The notes beneath the pieces were generated by a model. The model did no database searches. It was not told the origin of the DNA and worked only from the letters and a program-made list of their open reading frames with translations. Made by a program: the position numbers and the translations under genes. Below, in pieces: positions 27,696 to 36,774 of a stretch of 64,000 bases of DNA (its first letter is position 1; every line of letters begins with the position of its first letter). Origin of the DNA: an uncultured SAR86 cluster bacterium (GTDB taxonomy: Bacteria > Pseudomonadota > Gammaproteobacteria > Magnimaribacterales > Magnimaribacteraceae); the NCBI GenBank assembly GCA_902630715.1, contig CACOVO010000003.1, forward strand, positions 37,751-101,750, given 5' to 3'.

Positions 27696-28309
27696 TGAAA
27701 TTATATGATTTCCCTGGAGCGCCCAATCCGAGACGGGTAAAAATATTTGCCAAGGAAAAGGGTATATCCCTTGAGCTTGTAAATTGTGACATGGCAAATA
27801 GAGAGCACAAATCTCCTGAATTTTTAAAAAAAAATCCAAGTGGAAAAATCCCGGTTTTGGAGCTTGCTGACGGGAGATGTATATCTGAATCTGTAGCAAT
27901 TTGCAGATATTTGGAAAGCATTGTTTCTGAGCCAAATTTATTTGGAAAAAATGCTTTCGAAACCTCTTATATTGAAAGTAGAAATCGACATATAGAATTG
28001 GAGCTGTGGACACAAATTGGAATATCTTGGGTAAACGGTCCTATAGTTGGCTCTATGGGCCTTTTTAAACAAATTCCAGCCGCAAAAGAAGCTAGCGATA
28101 AAAATGTAAAGACCTTCTACGAAAGGCTAGATAATGAATTTTCTAAATCGGAGTATGTTGCTGGAGAGAGATATACTGTGGCGGATATTACTCTTTTATC
28201 TGCTATAGACTTTGCATCAGAAATGGTAAATTTAAAGCCAGATAAATCTTTCAAACATCTTCATAGATGGCATAACATGATTAGTCTAAGACCAAGTTCA
28301 GCGGTTTAA
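27695..28309 (+). CDS. glutathione S-transferase family protein
   Basis: This is a 204-residue GST with an N-terminal thioredoxin-fold domain (KLYDFPGAPNPRRVKIFAKEKG), NPSGKIPVLEL near 47-57 with the cis-Pro, and ISESVAICRYLE near 64-75 for glutathione binding. The helical C-terminal domain contains YTVADITLLSAIDFA. The ATG at 27695 overlaps the acyl-CoA synthetase stop by one base (TGATG); a GTG one codon earlier is possible. GSTs in catabolic clusters often open epoxides or cleave ethers or thioethers, a reasonable but unproven role next to a terpenoid-type lyase and a VOC protein. Confidence 0.87.
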   Translation: MKLYDFPGAPNPRRVKIFAKEKGISLELVNCDMANREHKSPEFLKKNPSGKIPVLELADGRCISESVAICRYLESIVSEPNLFGKNAFETSYIESRNRHIELELWTQIGISWVNGPIVGSMGLFKQIPAAKEASDKNVKTFYERLDNEFSKSEYVAGERYTVADITLLSAIDFASEMVNLKPDKSFKHLHRWHNMISLRPSSAV

Positions 28310-28318
28310 ATATTCAAA

Positions 28319-29980
28319 ATGCAACACACTCATCCCGAACTTAACAAAAGAGCTCAAGGTTGGTTAAATTTTTTATATCTCAAAGCTACAACTCCTGACG
28401 ACTGGTCTGAGGATGGAATACCTAATGATTGGTGGGATAAGACATCAACTGCCCCCATGTGCTCGTTTCCCCGTTTCGATCTACAAGAGTCAACCTATGC
28501 TATAGGTCTCATGGCTGATAAGACTCCTGCTTGGAGGGAAGTTTATTCAGAAATTCTTGATGAAATTGCTGAAAGATCCATAACCTATTGGGCTGCTGTT
28601 GATTGGCTTTCTCAGTTTGGACATGATCCAGATAGGCCTAATTATCCTGAGGCCTGGAGAGGCACGCTTATACCTGAGGAATTTTGGGGTAATTATGATG
28701 CACCCGGTTGGACTGCAAATGGAATAGCACCTTGGGGATTTCAGATGGATCCAATTGGAGCAGATGGGAATTTATTTTTCAAAGGTTGGCTAAACTTAAC
28801 TCAATCATTGCATACCTACGTCAGTGGTTATGATAAGTGGTCGTCTCCTTTCAGCGTTGCTGGAGCATATAGCTCGAGGTTTGAATGGACTCAACATCAA
28901 TTAGCCGACCACCTGCATCAACAATGGTCCAAAACACCTATGGGCCCGCACTGCGAAAATACCAAAGCATGGCCTTTTTGTTTATCTGCAGCTGGATTGG
29001 GTTTGATGATGTATGACAAGATTTTTGATAATCACTTTCACAGTTCTTACTCAAATTGGTTATCTTTTACAAAAGATAAATATTACGGCTTCGACAAAAA
29101 TGGATCTCTGCAATGGGTAACTATGTATTTTGATGAAATTAATAATCATCATCACAAAACATTACCAACACATGGTCTTGCAGTTGCTTTTTATGCTAAA
29201 CCTCAAGATCCTCAATTCGCTGAAATGCTTTACCGAGGAGCAATTAATTTCCTTGGCTGGGATAATCCTTCAACTCCAATTTCAAATGAATTTATGCCAG
29301 ATCCGAGAATGTTTGCCCTTGGATTAACCATGTCATTGGAATTTGATGATCAAGTTACTCATGAGAGACTAAAAAAATATGCGGAAGAAAATTTCGAACC
29401 TCAATTCTTTGGATTAAACGACAGCCAATTTGGATTTTGGTTTAACCTTGGCGAAAAATGGCCAAGAGGTCAGCTTTCTGCTTTGGCAATGTGTTCTGAG
29501 GTTTGTGAGCCAGATGCTTGGGAGACTCTTTTTAATAAACCAAATTTATCAAAATTTTATTCACCAAGTATTCAAGGTGTAGATTTTCCAGCAGTTTTCA
29601 TCGAAAAGGCTTTTCATGATGATCATAAGGGGGTATTGCATTTTAGTATTTGCGACGGAGATAAAACTAAGACAAATAAAAAGACTTCTATTGAAGTAAT
29701 TAATATTCCTGATGCTAATTCTATATCTGTTATGTGTGACGGAAAAGAGTTTCAAGATTATAGATTGATAGATGATTCGAAAATAGCCATTAATACTGAA
29801 GTAAGAAAACATAATTTCGAAATAAAAACCGGCTACTATTTGTCTAAGCAAAGCCAACATAGCTTAAATAAAAAGCTCAAAGAATTTAAAAATGTAGAAT
29901 CGAATATAGAAAGAAACTCATCAAGTGAGAATTCGAGATTGATTCTCCCAACTAACTTCAGTTCGTGTAGTTGTTGTTGA
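28319..29980 (+). CDS. linalool dehydratase/isomerase (LinD/Ldi)-like protein
   Basis: This 553-residue protein has a Trp- and Tyr-rich all-helical pattern like the (alpha/alpha)6 barrel of linalool dehydratase/isomerase. Two points support it: an N-terminal YAIGLMADKTPAWREVY segment near 60-76 and two Cys, C212 and C221, in a C-E-N-x6-C arrangement with the same 9-residue spacing I recall for the catalytic Cys pair of LinD. No signal peptide is seen. The last four residues are C-S-C-C, an odd tail. It sits 9 bases after a GST and before an SDR and a VOC protein. The assignment is by recall of the family and not by alignment; another (alpha/alpha)6 enzyme is possible. Confidence 0.55.
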   Translation: MQHTHPELNKRAQGWLNFLYLKATTPDDWSEDGIPNDWWDKTSTAPMCSFPRFDLQESTYAIGLMADKTPAWREVYSEILDEIAERSITYWAAVDWLSQFGHDPDRPNYPEAWRGTLIPEEFWGNYDAPGWTANGIAPWGFQMDPIGADGNLFFKGWLNLTQSLHTYVSGYDKWSSPFSVAGAYSSRFEWTQHQLADHLHQQWSKTPMGPHCENTKAWPFCLSAAGLGLMMYDKIFDNHFHSSYSNWLSFTKDKYYGFDKNGSLQWVTMYFDEINNHHHKTLPTHGLAVAFYAKPQDPQFAEMLYRGAINFLGWDNPSTPISNEFMPDPRMFALGLTMSLEFDDQVTHERLKKYAEENFEPQFFGLNDSQFGFWFNLGEKWPRGQLSALAMCSEVCEPDAWETLFNKPNLSKFYSPSIQGVDFPAVFIEKAFHDDHKGVLHFSICDGDKTKTNKKTSIEVINIPDANSISVMCDGKEFQDYRLIDDSKIAINTEVRKHNFEIKTGYYLSKQSQHSLNKKLKEFKNVESNIERNSSSENSRLILPTNFSSCSCC

Positions 29981-30035
29981 TACTTTTTTTAAAAAAACCT
30001 ATTGTGTTTATAAATTAACTCTTAACGAAAGTTTT

Positions 30036-30866
30036 ATGTCCCTTGCAGAATTCTCATTAAAAGATAAAAAGGCTTTAGTTATAGGTGCTAGAAGGAATAT
30101 GGGTAAAGCCTTCGCACTTGGCCTTGCTGAAGCCGGTGCAGACGTTGCTGTCACTGATTTAAATATAGAATCTGGCCAACTACAAGCCGTGAGCGACGAA
30201 ATTATGGCTATGGGCAGAGAATCTTTATGCATAAAAACTGATATATCCTCACAAGGCGAAGTCCGAAATATGGTAGGCCAAGTTATGGAGGAATTCGGCG
30301 GAATAGACATTTTGATGAATGTTGCTGTTATGTACCATATGAAATCAGTGATTGACCTAGATGAAGAAAGTTGGGAGAAGCTTAGTAATGTAAATTTAAA
30401 AGGATATTGGTTAACTATTCAGGAGGTTTCTCCAATAATGAAACGACAAGGAAACGGGAGCATAATCAACCTAACCTCAAGAGGTGGCCTCAAAGCACAT
30501 GCTGATAAGGCCATGGGCAATTATGCGATAGTTAAATCGGGTATTGCCATGATGACAAGGCAATATGCTAGGTATCTTGGCCCATACAATATAAGAGTCA
30601 ATGCCATAGCTCCCTCTTTGGTAGAGTGGGAAGAGTTCCCTGGTCAGGAAAATTTCAAAGATAAAGAAATCGATATTCCTCAAGAAAAAAAAGAGATATC
30701 TGAGAAAGAAAAATTTGAGGCTTGGTCGACAGGTCCTGAAAATATTCCGCTTGGTCGTGTTGCTACCTTCAACGAAATGGCTAATGCAGCTGTTTTTTTG
30801 GCATCTGACGCTTCGAGTTATGTAAATGGAACTATACTCAATGTAGATGGCGGTTATATGGCATGA
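30036..30866 (+). CDS. SDR-family oxidoreductase
   Basis: This is a 276-residue short-chain dehydrogenase. The cofactor loop is GARRNMG at 17-23, a variant of GxxxGxG, and NNAG is replaced by N-V-A-V. The catalytic Tyr-x3-Lys is in NYAIVKSG near 168, with Ser in the LTSRGG strand slightly further away than usual. The C-terminal LNVDGGYMA is standard. A Lys/Glu-rich insertion near 205-228 is unusual. It overlaps the following VOC gene by 4 bases (ATGA), so the two are translationally coupled. The substrate is unknown. Confidence 0.88.
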   Translation: MSLAEFSLKDKKALVIGARRNMGKAFALGLAEAGADVAVTDLNIESGQLQAVSDEIMAMGRESLCIKTDISSQGEVRNMVGQVMEEFGGIDILMNVAVMYHMKSVIDLDEESWEKLSNVNLKGYWLTIQEVSPIMKRQGNGSIINLTSRGGLKAHADKAMGNYAIVKSGIAMMTRQYARYLGPYNIRVNAIAPSLVEWEEFPGQENFKDKEIDIPQEKKEISEKEKFEAWSTGPENIPLGRVATFNEMANAAVFLASDASSYVNGTILNVDGGYMA

Positions 30867-31783
30867 ACTTTGATTGGGAATTTAATCATCTGGGGATGAT
30901 GGTCGAAAATAGAGATGAGATTCTTAGTTTTTATCAAAATATTGGTGTTGGAGTGAGTGTTGGACCTCAACCCTTAATGCCTTTTATTGAAGGAGAGGGT
31001 GAGATAACCTTTTTCAAAGAGCTTGACGGTGAGCCAATCTCTCACAAGTACAAAACCGGTGGCCCTCATAATTTTAATGATGGACAGTCACAAATTGGAA
31101 ACTGTCAACTGGAAGTTTATCCAATGAAACCAGGTCCAGGAATGTTCATTAGTAGATACCTGGAAAAGAAGGGCGATGGTATCAATCATATAGCCTTCAA
31201 CACCAAAGATATCGATAAAGACACAAACTATTTCTTAGATCTTGGCTGCGAACTTGTCTTTAATGTTACAACTAATGGTCAAACTATTGAAAACTATATA
31301 GATACACGTTTGTATGGGGACCTGATGATATCTTTAAGACCGCCAGCAGATGAGTGGGAAAAATCTTGGCGTAAAAACAATGAATCTCATCCTCTCGTGA
31401 ATAATTGGAAATTTTTAGGATTAGGAATATGTGTAAACGATTTAGACGTTTCAGCAAAATATTACTCTAAGTTAGGTTTTAAAAAATATTCTGAAATAAA
31501 AGAAAGAAAAGAATGGAGAGTCAACAGTCAAGAATTTTGCGTAGGCGGTATTGTTTTTGAATTAATACAAGCACAAAAGAGGAGCATTTACTCGAACTCT
31601 TTAGAACAAAGAGCTGAAGGGGTTGCTGAACTAATATTTACAGTTTCTGATTTGCAGAAAGAAATAAATTCACTGGCAAAAAAAGGAACTGATACATTGA
31701 TAATCTCAAAAGAAAAAAAAATGGCTTCAATTGATACTCGTCATAAGGCCAATATCTTAATAAGGCTAATTGAAGAGGATTAG
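30863..31783 (+). CDS. VOC (glyoxalase/dioxygenase superfamily) protein, two-module
   Basis: The 306 residues contain two vicinal-oxygen-chelate modules. The first starts FNHLGMMVENRDEILSFYQ and continues to GDGINHIAFNTKDIDKDTNYF near 103-123. The second begins FLGLGICVNDLDVSAKYYSKLGF near 185-207. Family members are glyoxalases, epimerases such as methylmalonyl-CoA epimerase, or ring-cleaving dioxygenases. The N-terminal module with a DGINHIAF segment recalls the epimerase/glyoxalase side. Metal ligands cannot be fixed without alignment. It is coupled to the SDR and followed by a tiny membrane protein. Confidence 0.78.
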   Translation: MNFDWEFNHLGMMVENRDEILSFYQNIGVGVSVGPQPLMPFIEGEGEITFFKELDGEPISHKYKTGGPHNFNDGQSQIGNCQLEVYPMKPGPGMFISRYLEKKGDGINHIAFNTKDIDKDTNYFLDLGCELVFNVTTNGQTIENYIDTRLYGDLMISLRPPADEWEKSWRKNNESHPLVNNWKFLGLGICVNDLDVSAKYYSKLGFKKYSEIKERKEWRVNSQEFCVGGIVFELIQAQKRSIYSNSLEQRAEGVAELIFTVSDLQKEINSLAKKGTDTLIISKEKKMASIDTRHKANILIRLIEED

Positions 31784-31785
31784 TA

Positions 31786-31920
31786 GTGGAAATTCAATCC
31801 TTCCTAGCTGCAATTTTAATTTTTCTAATTTGTTTATTGGTAGTTTTTAAACCGAGCAAGAAGGTAACAATATTAGGTGGAATAATAATTATACCCTTGC
31901 TCTTTATTTTTATTTATTGA
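31786..31920 (+). CDS. small two-helix membrane protein with GTG start
   Basis: The frame from GTG at 31786 encodes 44 residues: a hydrophobic helix (about 5-21), a basic KPSKK turn and a second hydrophobic helix (about 28-43), then TGA. It begins 2 bases after the VOC stop. No family is recognised and no clear ribosome site is present, so expression would rely on coupling to the VOC gene. Its shape resembles that of the product at 25980. Confidence 0.4.
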   Translation: MEIQSFLAAILIFLICLLVVFKPSKKVTILGGIIIIPLLFIFIY

Positions 31921-32081
31921 ATAGGCCAAGAGTGCCTAGGTCATACACTACGCAAAACAAACCAAAGGTTGACATTTCTAAATAAGCAATCAGCAACTAC
32001 TTGATATATTTTGATTGCACACTACACTTTACGTAATAAATTAAATTATATTAAGCATCATTGCTTAAAGGGGACCCAATC

Positions 32082-34664
32082 ATGTTTGGAAAGATACGAG
32101 AAAAGATAAGTTTTTATCTTTCAACTTTTATACTATTAAATGCTTCTGCTTTCAGTGGCTATATTCTGTCTCAGGATGCTCTTGAAGAAATTGTTGTCAC
32201 CGCGAGGAAAAAGGCTGAAAGCTTGCAAGATGTGCCATTGTCTGTGTCTGCACTCAGAGAGAGCTCGCTTGAAGAACTAGGAGTAAATGTATTTGAAGAT
32301 TATTTGCTCCAACTTCCAAGTGTCACTGCAGGAGGTGCCGGACCGGGTACTAGTACCATTTACATAAGAGGTCTCGCTTCTACAACCCCTAATTTGACAA
32401 CAGCAGGAGTTGGAGGTTTAGCCCCTAATGTTTCCTTTTATTTAGATGAGCAACCCCTTGCCCAACCAGGAAGAAACTTGGATGTTTACGCTGCTGATGT
32501 AAGCCGAATAGAAGTTTTGAGAGGGCCACAAGGAACCCTTTTTGGTGCTAGTTCTCAAGCCGGAGTTGTGAGAATGATTACAAATAAGCCGATTATTGGT
32601 GAATCAGAGTTGAGCTTAGAGTTAGAATCGAGACGCATGGGTGAAGGTGATCCGGGTGCCAAGGCCGAACTCGTTTCAAACATACCCCTAGGAGAGTCAA
32701 CTGCTATGAGATTGGTAGCGTACAGAGATAGGAAAGGAGGTTACATTGACCAAGTTCCAGGATCTGTCGATGTAAGCCAATCAGCAAGATTCAGAAGAGA
32801 AGGAACAATAAGAGATAATGGACTCCCTGTATCTTCCGCAAGAAAAGGCTTTCAGGCCGGCGTTGATTTATCAGGTGTAACTATGCCTAAAGCTAACGCT
32901 ATTGTTAAAGAAAATGTAAATCAAGTTTCTTATGAAGGATACAGAGCTAGCATTGCTCATGAAATAGACGAAAATTGGGAAGCTTTAGTTTCTTTCTCTG
33001 GACAAACAATTGATTCAGATGGAGTTTTCTTTACTGACCCTGCTTTAGATGATTTAGAAATCCAAAGATATCATAATGATAGCCTAGAAGATGAATTTGA
33101 TAATGCTAGCGTCACTATTGAGGGATCAATTGGTGATTTGGAGATACTCTATACTGGTGCATATACGGACAGAACTTCAGATCAAATCATTGACTACACT
33201 GATTATCTTTTTGTAGGACAATATCTTCCTTATTACATATGTGATTACTACGTAACTTACACAACATTTGCACCTGGAAATGTTCCCACAGGAAATTGTG
33301 GTGCGCCAGATATGTTTGTTGATTCAATTACGGACACAAAAGTAAAAACGCACGAACTACGTATTAATGCTCCTCTTAGCGATAACATGAGTTTAACAGC
33401 CGGAGCGTTTTACAGTGATCTTAAGCTCATGGAACATAACATGTTTACTTATCCAGGTTCACCGGTAAGCGATATTGGATTTGTGACAAATTATGTACTT
33501 ACTGACATCTCAGTAACGGGGATTCCTGATCACGGAAAATCTAAAATGTATGCAGGTGCAGGATGGCATTCAGGAAGAGGACCCTACGAATTACCTGTAG
33601 TTTTTGTAAACGATGTTAGAAGAACAGATGAACAGCAAGGTATCTTTGGAGAACTCAGTATTGACCTCAATGATGATATTGAGTTGACTCTTGGTGCCAG
33701 ATGGTACGATATTGAAGTTGATCTCGAAGGAAGTGCAAATGCTTCATTTGGAAATGGATTTGGAGGTCCAGACGAACAAAGATTTGGAACAAACCTTTCT
33801 GTCCAATACGACGAACCCGGTGCAGTATCTGGAAATGCCCTGCTTGACGCTTTAACTTATCCCGATAAAGCAGAAACTGATGGTGTGATAGGTAAGGCGA
33901 CTTTGTCTTGGAACAGAACTCAAGACACTATGTATTACGTCACCTGGTCAGAGGGTTTCAGACCCGGGTTGTTAAACAGACCAGCAGGACAGTCAACTCC
34001 AGATGGGTCATACACTGTAAGACCAGTTACTGATTCAGATGAGGTTACGAATTATGAGTTTGGCTGGAAATCTGTTTTAAATGATGGAAAGTTAAGATTT
34101 AACGGAAGTTTATTCTTTGTTGATATTTCCGGATTACAAACAACAATATTTGATCCAAGTATTGCAAATCTATTTTTCTCAGACAACGCTGCTGATGCTG
34201 AGATTACAGGACTCGAAGGGGATTTCCTTTATTATCCTAATATAGATGGCTTGATTATTTCGGGAGCTTTTTCCTTCTTGGATACGGAAATAAAGAAATC
34301 TTTAACTACCTCAGATGTTGTGGCAGGAAAAGAGTTGGCATTTGCTCCAGGATTTCAAGCTAATTTTGTTGCCAGATACGAATGGGGACTCGCCGCAGGT
34401 AATCAAGGCCATGCTCAAGCCCAAGTAAATTGGTCTGATGAAAGCTTTTCGGACATTATTGAGCCTAATAAAGCAAAACAAGATAGCTATAGTTTTCTTA
34501 ATCTACGAGCTGGAATTAGTAATGAAGACTGGATGACTGAGATATATGTCGATAATGTTACTGATGAAAGAGCAGAGATTAGTAATAACTTTGTTTATGA
34601 TAGACAACGTGTCGCAGTTATCAGACCAATGAACTACGGTTTTAGATTTAAACGAAAATTTTAG
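32082..34664 (+). CDS. TonB-dependent outer-membrane receptor
   Basis: This 860-residue receptor has an N-terminal signal peptide (basic KIREK then a hydrophobic core to about residue 30), a TonB box EEIVVTAR at 35-42, a plug domain (VPLSVSAL to TLFGASSQAGVVRMITNKP) and a long beta-barrel ending in the outer-membrane signature F-R-F-K-R-K-F with terminal Phe. AAAGGGGA about 9 bases before ATG 32082 sets the start. It imports a large or scarce ligand using TonB energy. The neighbours (LinD-like, SDR and VOC enzymes; sulfotransferase) suggest an organic compound rather than a siderophore, but this is inference. It ends in a good terminator. Confidence 0.93.
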   Translation: MFGKIREKISFYLSTFILLNASAFSGYILSQDALEEIVVTARKKAESLQDVPLSVSALRESSLEELGVNVFEDYLLQLPSVTAGGAGPGTSTIYIRGLASTTPNLTTAGVGGLAPNVSFYLDEQPLAQPGRNLDVYAADVSRIEVLRGPQGTLFGASSQAGVVRMITNKPIIGESELSLELESRRMGEGDPGAKAELVSNIPLGESTAMRLVAYRDRKGGYIDQVPGSVDVSQSARFRREGTIRDNGLPVSSARKGFQAGVDLSGVTMPKANAIVKENVNQVSYEGYRASIAHEIDENWEALVSFSGQTIDSDGVFFTDPALDDLEIQRYHNDSLEDEFDNASVTIEGSIGDLEILYTGAYTDRTSDQIIDYTDYLFVGQYLPYYICDYYVTYTTFAPGNVPTGNCGAPDMFVDSITDTKVKTHELRINAPLSDNMSLTAGAFYSDLKLMEHNMFTYPGSPVSDIGFVTNYVLTDISVTGIPDHGKSKMYAGAGWHSGRGPYELPVVFVNDVRRTDEQQGIFGELSIDLNDDIELTLGARWYDIEVDLEGSANASFGNGFGGPDEQRFGTNLSVQYDEPGAVSGNALLDALTYPDKAETDGVIGKATLSWNRTQDTMYYVTWSEGFRPGLLNRPAGQSTPDGSYTVRPVTDSDEVTNYEFGWKSVLNDGKLRFNGSLFFVDISGLQTTIFDPSIANLFFSDNAADAEITGLEGDFLYYPNIDGLIISGAFSFLDTEIKKSLTTSDVVAGKELAFAPGFQANFVARYEWGLAAGNQGHAQAQVNWSDESFSDIIEPNKAKQDSYSFLNLRAGISNEDWMTEIYVDNVTDERAEISNNFVYDRQRVAVIRPMNYGFRFKRKF

Positions 34665-34681
34665 TTCTTTGGAAAAAACTT

Positions 34682-34708
34682 AAAGGGAGCTTATGCTCCC
34701 TTTTTTCT
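34682..34708 (+). terminator. intrinsic terminator after the TonB receptor
   Basis: The stem AAAGGGAGC / GCTCCCTTT around the loop TTAT is followed by a T-rich run. It lies 18 bases after the receptor stop and separates it from the TPR-sulfotransferase. Confidence 0.88.
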
Positions 34709-34737
34709 CTTAAAAAATATTAGAAATATATATTTTT

Positions 34738-36768
34738 ATGGTGGTGAATAAAGTAGACATTGATGACGCAAATCTTAAAGTGGATTTAAGCGATGCTACT
34801 CAAGCCGTAAAAGAAAATAGATTTGAAGAAGCTCTTAAATTATTGAACGTAATTCTCAAGGAATATCCTGATAATATCGATAGTCTCTATTTAGCTGCTG
34901 TTTCAACTAGATATCTTAAACAATTTAAGGAATCTCAAATACACATTGAAAATCTTCTTCGAAATGCACCTGACATGGGTCGAGCATATCAAGAACTTGG
35001 CCATTTAAATCGTGATATTGGTAAGGACGAAAAAGCAGTGATGCACTATAGGCAAGCTTGTGAGCTAAATCCTGCTCTGATGGCTTCTTGGAACTTTTTA
35101 TACAAGTATTTTGATAGAAATAACAATAAACCCGCAGCTGACCACGCGCTTGAACAAATACAAAAATTAAAATCTCTACCTGCTTCCCTTTTATATATTG
35201 ATCAAATATTAAATGAGGGGAGATTAGGACTTGCTGAACAAAAATGCAGAGCTTTTTTAAAGAAAAATCCTACTCACACCTATGCAATGTCACTGTTAGC
35301 TGAAATAGCTAACAGACTTGGCTACTTTGATGATGCTGAATTTTTGCTGGAGAAAGCTGTAGAGTTCAAGCCTAATGATGGTGATCTCAGGATGAAGTAT
35401 GCGGCTGTTCTAAGAAAGAAACAGAAGTTTCTGCAGACAATGGAGCAAGTGGACATTTTATGTGAACAATATCCTAAAAACTTGAGTTACCAAGCTCAGA
35501 AAGCCAGCGAGACCATGCAGAATGGAGATCATAAGGAGGCTATAAATCTTCTCAATGATATTCTCGAAAAGAATCCTTATAATTTCAGTTGTCTCACCTC
35601 TAGAGGACATGCTCAAAAAACTCTCGGACAAACGAATGAGGCCATAAATAGTTACCAATCAGCCTATCAAATTAAACCTGATCATGGAGAGGCATTTTTT
35701 TCTCTGGCAAATTTAAAAACTTATACTTTCTCAAGACAAGAGCTCGATTCGATGCGTAAGCAGGTGAATAGAGTAGATCTTTGCCAAAGAGACAAAGCAT
35801 ACTTTCACTTTGCCTTAGCTCAAGGATGTGAAGTAAATGGTGAATTTGAAGAAGCTTTTTTTCATTTGGTTCAAGGGAATCAAATTAAGAATGGCCAGAG
35901 CCTGTATTCTATCGAGAGAATGGATAAAGAATTACAGGCACAAATTGATGTTTGTGATGCTTCTTTTTTCAAAGACTTAGGAGAAGGAGGATGTGATACT
36001 AGGGAACCTATATTTATTTTGGGTTTACCAAGAGCAGGTTCTACTCTCATAGAGCAAGTCCTTGCCTCACATTCTCAAATAGACGGAACTCTTGAACTAC
36101 CAAACATTATGTCTATTGCTCAGAGCTTAAGAGGGGATGATATTTATGGGCAATTGGGAAACTATCCTAGGAGCATGAAATCAATTTCTGCCGAAGAAAG
36201 AAAATCCTTAGGGGAGAGTTATATTAAGGACACTCAGATACATAGAAAAGATGCCCCCATGTTTACTGACAAAATGCCAAATAATTTTAGACACATTGGA
36301 TTGATACACTTAATTATGCCAAATGCAAAAATAATTGATGCGCGAAGATACCCGTTAGACTGTTGTTTTAGCATGTTTAAACAACTTTTCGCACAAGGCC
36401 AAGAATTCACTTATGGACTAAAAGAAGCAGGCAGTTACTACAATAGTTATGTAAAATTAATGGATCATTGGGAAAGAGTTCTTCCAGGTAAAATTCTAAG
36501 AGTCAACAATGAAGACATGGTTGATGATCTCGAAGGACAAGTAAAACGAATACTTGAATTTGTTGAGGTTCCTTTTGAAGAGCAATGTATTTCATTCTAT
36601 AAAACAGAAAGATCAATAAGAACACCAAGTTCTGAACAAGTTAGGAAACCGGTTAATAAAGAAGGCATGGGCAGATGGAAACCTTATGCTAAATATCTCA
36701 CACCTTTATTAGAAGTTTTGGATGAAGATCTTCTTGAACCTGAAGATATTCATTTTATAAATAGTTAA
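34738..36768 (+). CDS. TPR-repeat sulfotransferase
   Basis: The 676-residue protein has an N-terminal array of about ten tetratricopeptide-like repeats (residues 10-330; e.g. GRAYQELGHLNRDIGKDEKA) and a C-terminal sulfotransferase domain. The 5'-phosphosulfate loop of the PAPS site is FILGLPRAGSTLIEQ at about 425-439, and the 3'-phosphate contact should lie in DARRYPLDCCFSMF near 535-548. The enzyme would transfer sulfate from PAPS to a protein, glycan or lipid held by the repeats. Pairs of this family with TonB receptors are frequent in marine gammaproteobacteria by my recall. A BCCT transporter starts 6 bases later on the same strand. Confidence 0.9.
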   Translation: MVVNKVDIDDANLKVDLSDATQAVKENRFEEALKLLNVILKEYPDNIDSLYLAAVSTRYLKQFKESQIHIENLLRNAPDMGRAYQELGHLNRDIGKDEKAVMHYRQACELNPALMASWNFLYKYFDRNNNKPAADHALEQIQKLKSLPASLLYIDQILNEGRLGLAEQKCRAFLKKNPTHTYAMSLLAEIANRLGYFDDAEFLLEKAVEFKPNDGDLRMKYAAVLRKKQKFLQTMEQVDILCEQYPKNLSYQAQKASETMQNGDHKEAINLLNDILEKNPYNFSCLTSRGHAQKTLGQTNEAINSYQSAYQIKPDHGEAFFSLANLKTYTFSRQELDSMRKQVNRVDLCQRDKAYFHFALAQGCEVNGEFEEAFFHLVQGNQIKNGQSLYSIERMDKELQAQIDVCDASFFKDLGEGGCDTREPIFILGLPRAGSTLIEQVLASHSQIDGTLELPNIMSIAQSLRGDDIYGQLGNYPRSMKSISAEERKSLGESYIKDTQIHRKDAPMFTDKMPNNFRHIGLIHLIMPNAKIIDARRYPLDCCFSMFKQLFAQGQEFTYGLKEAGSYYNSYVKLMDHWERVLPGKILRVNNEDMVDDLEGQVKRILEFVEVPFEEQCISFYKTERSIRTPSSEQVRKPVNKEGMGRWKPYAKYLTPLLEVLDEDLLEPEDIHFINS

Positions 36769-36774
36769 TATTTT

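Noticed and set aside
31969..31997. TTGACA upstream of the TonB receptor as a promoter -35
   Set aside because: No acceptable -10 lies 16-18 bases downstream (AGCAAC at 17), so a sigma70 promoter cannot be supported there.
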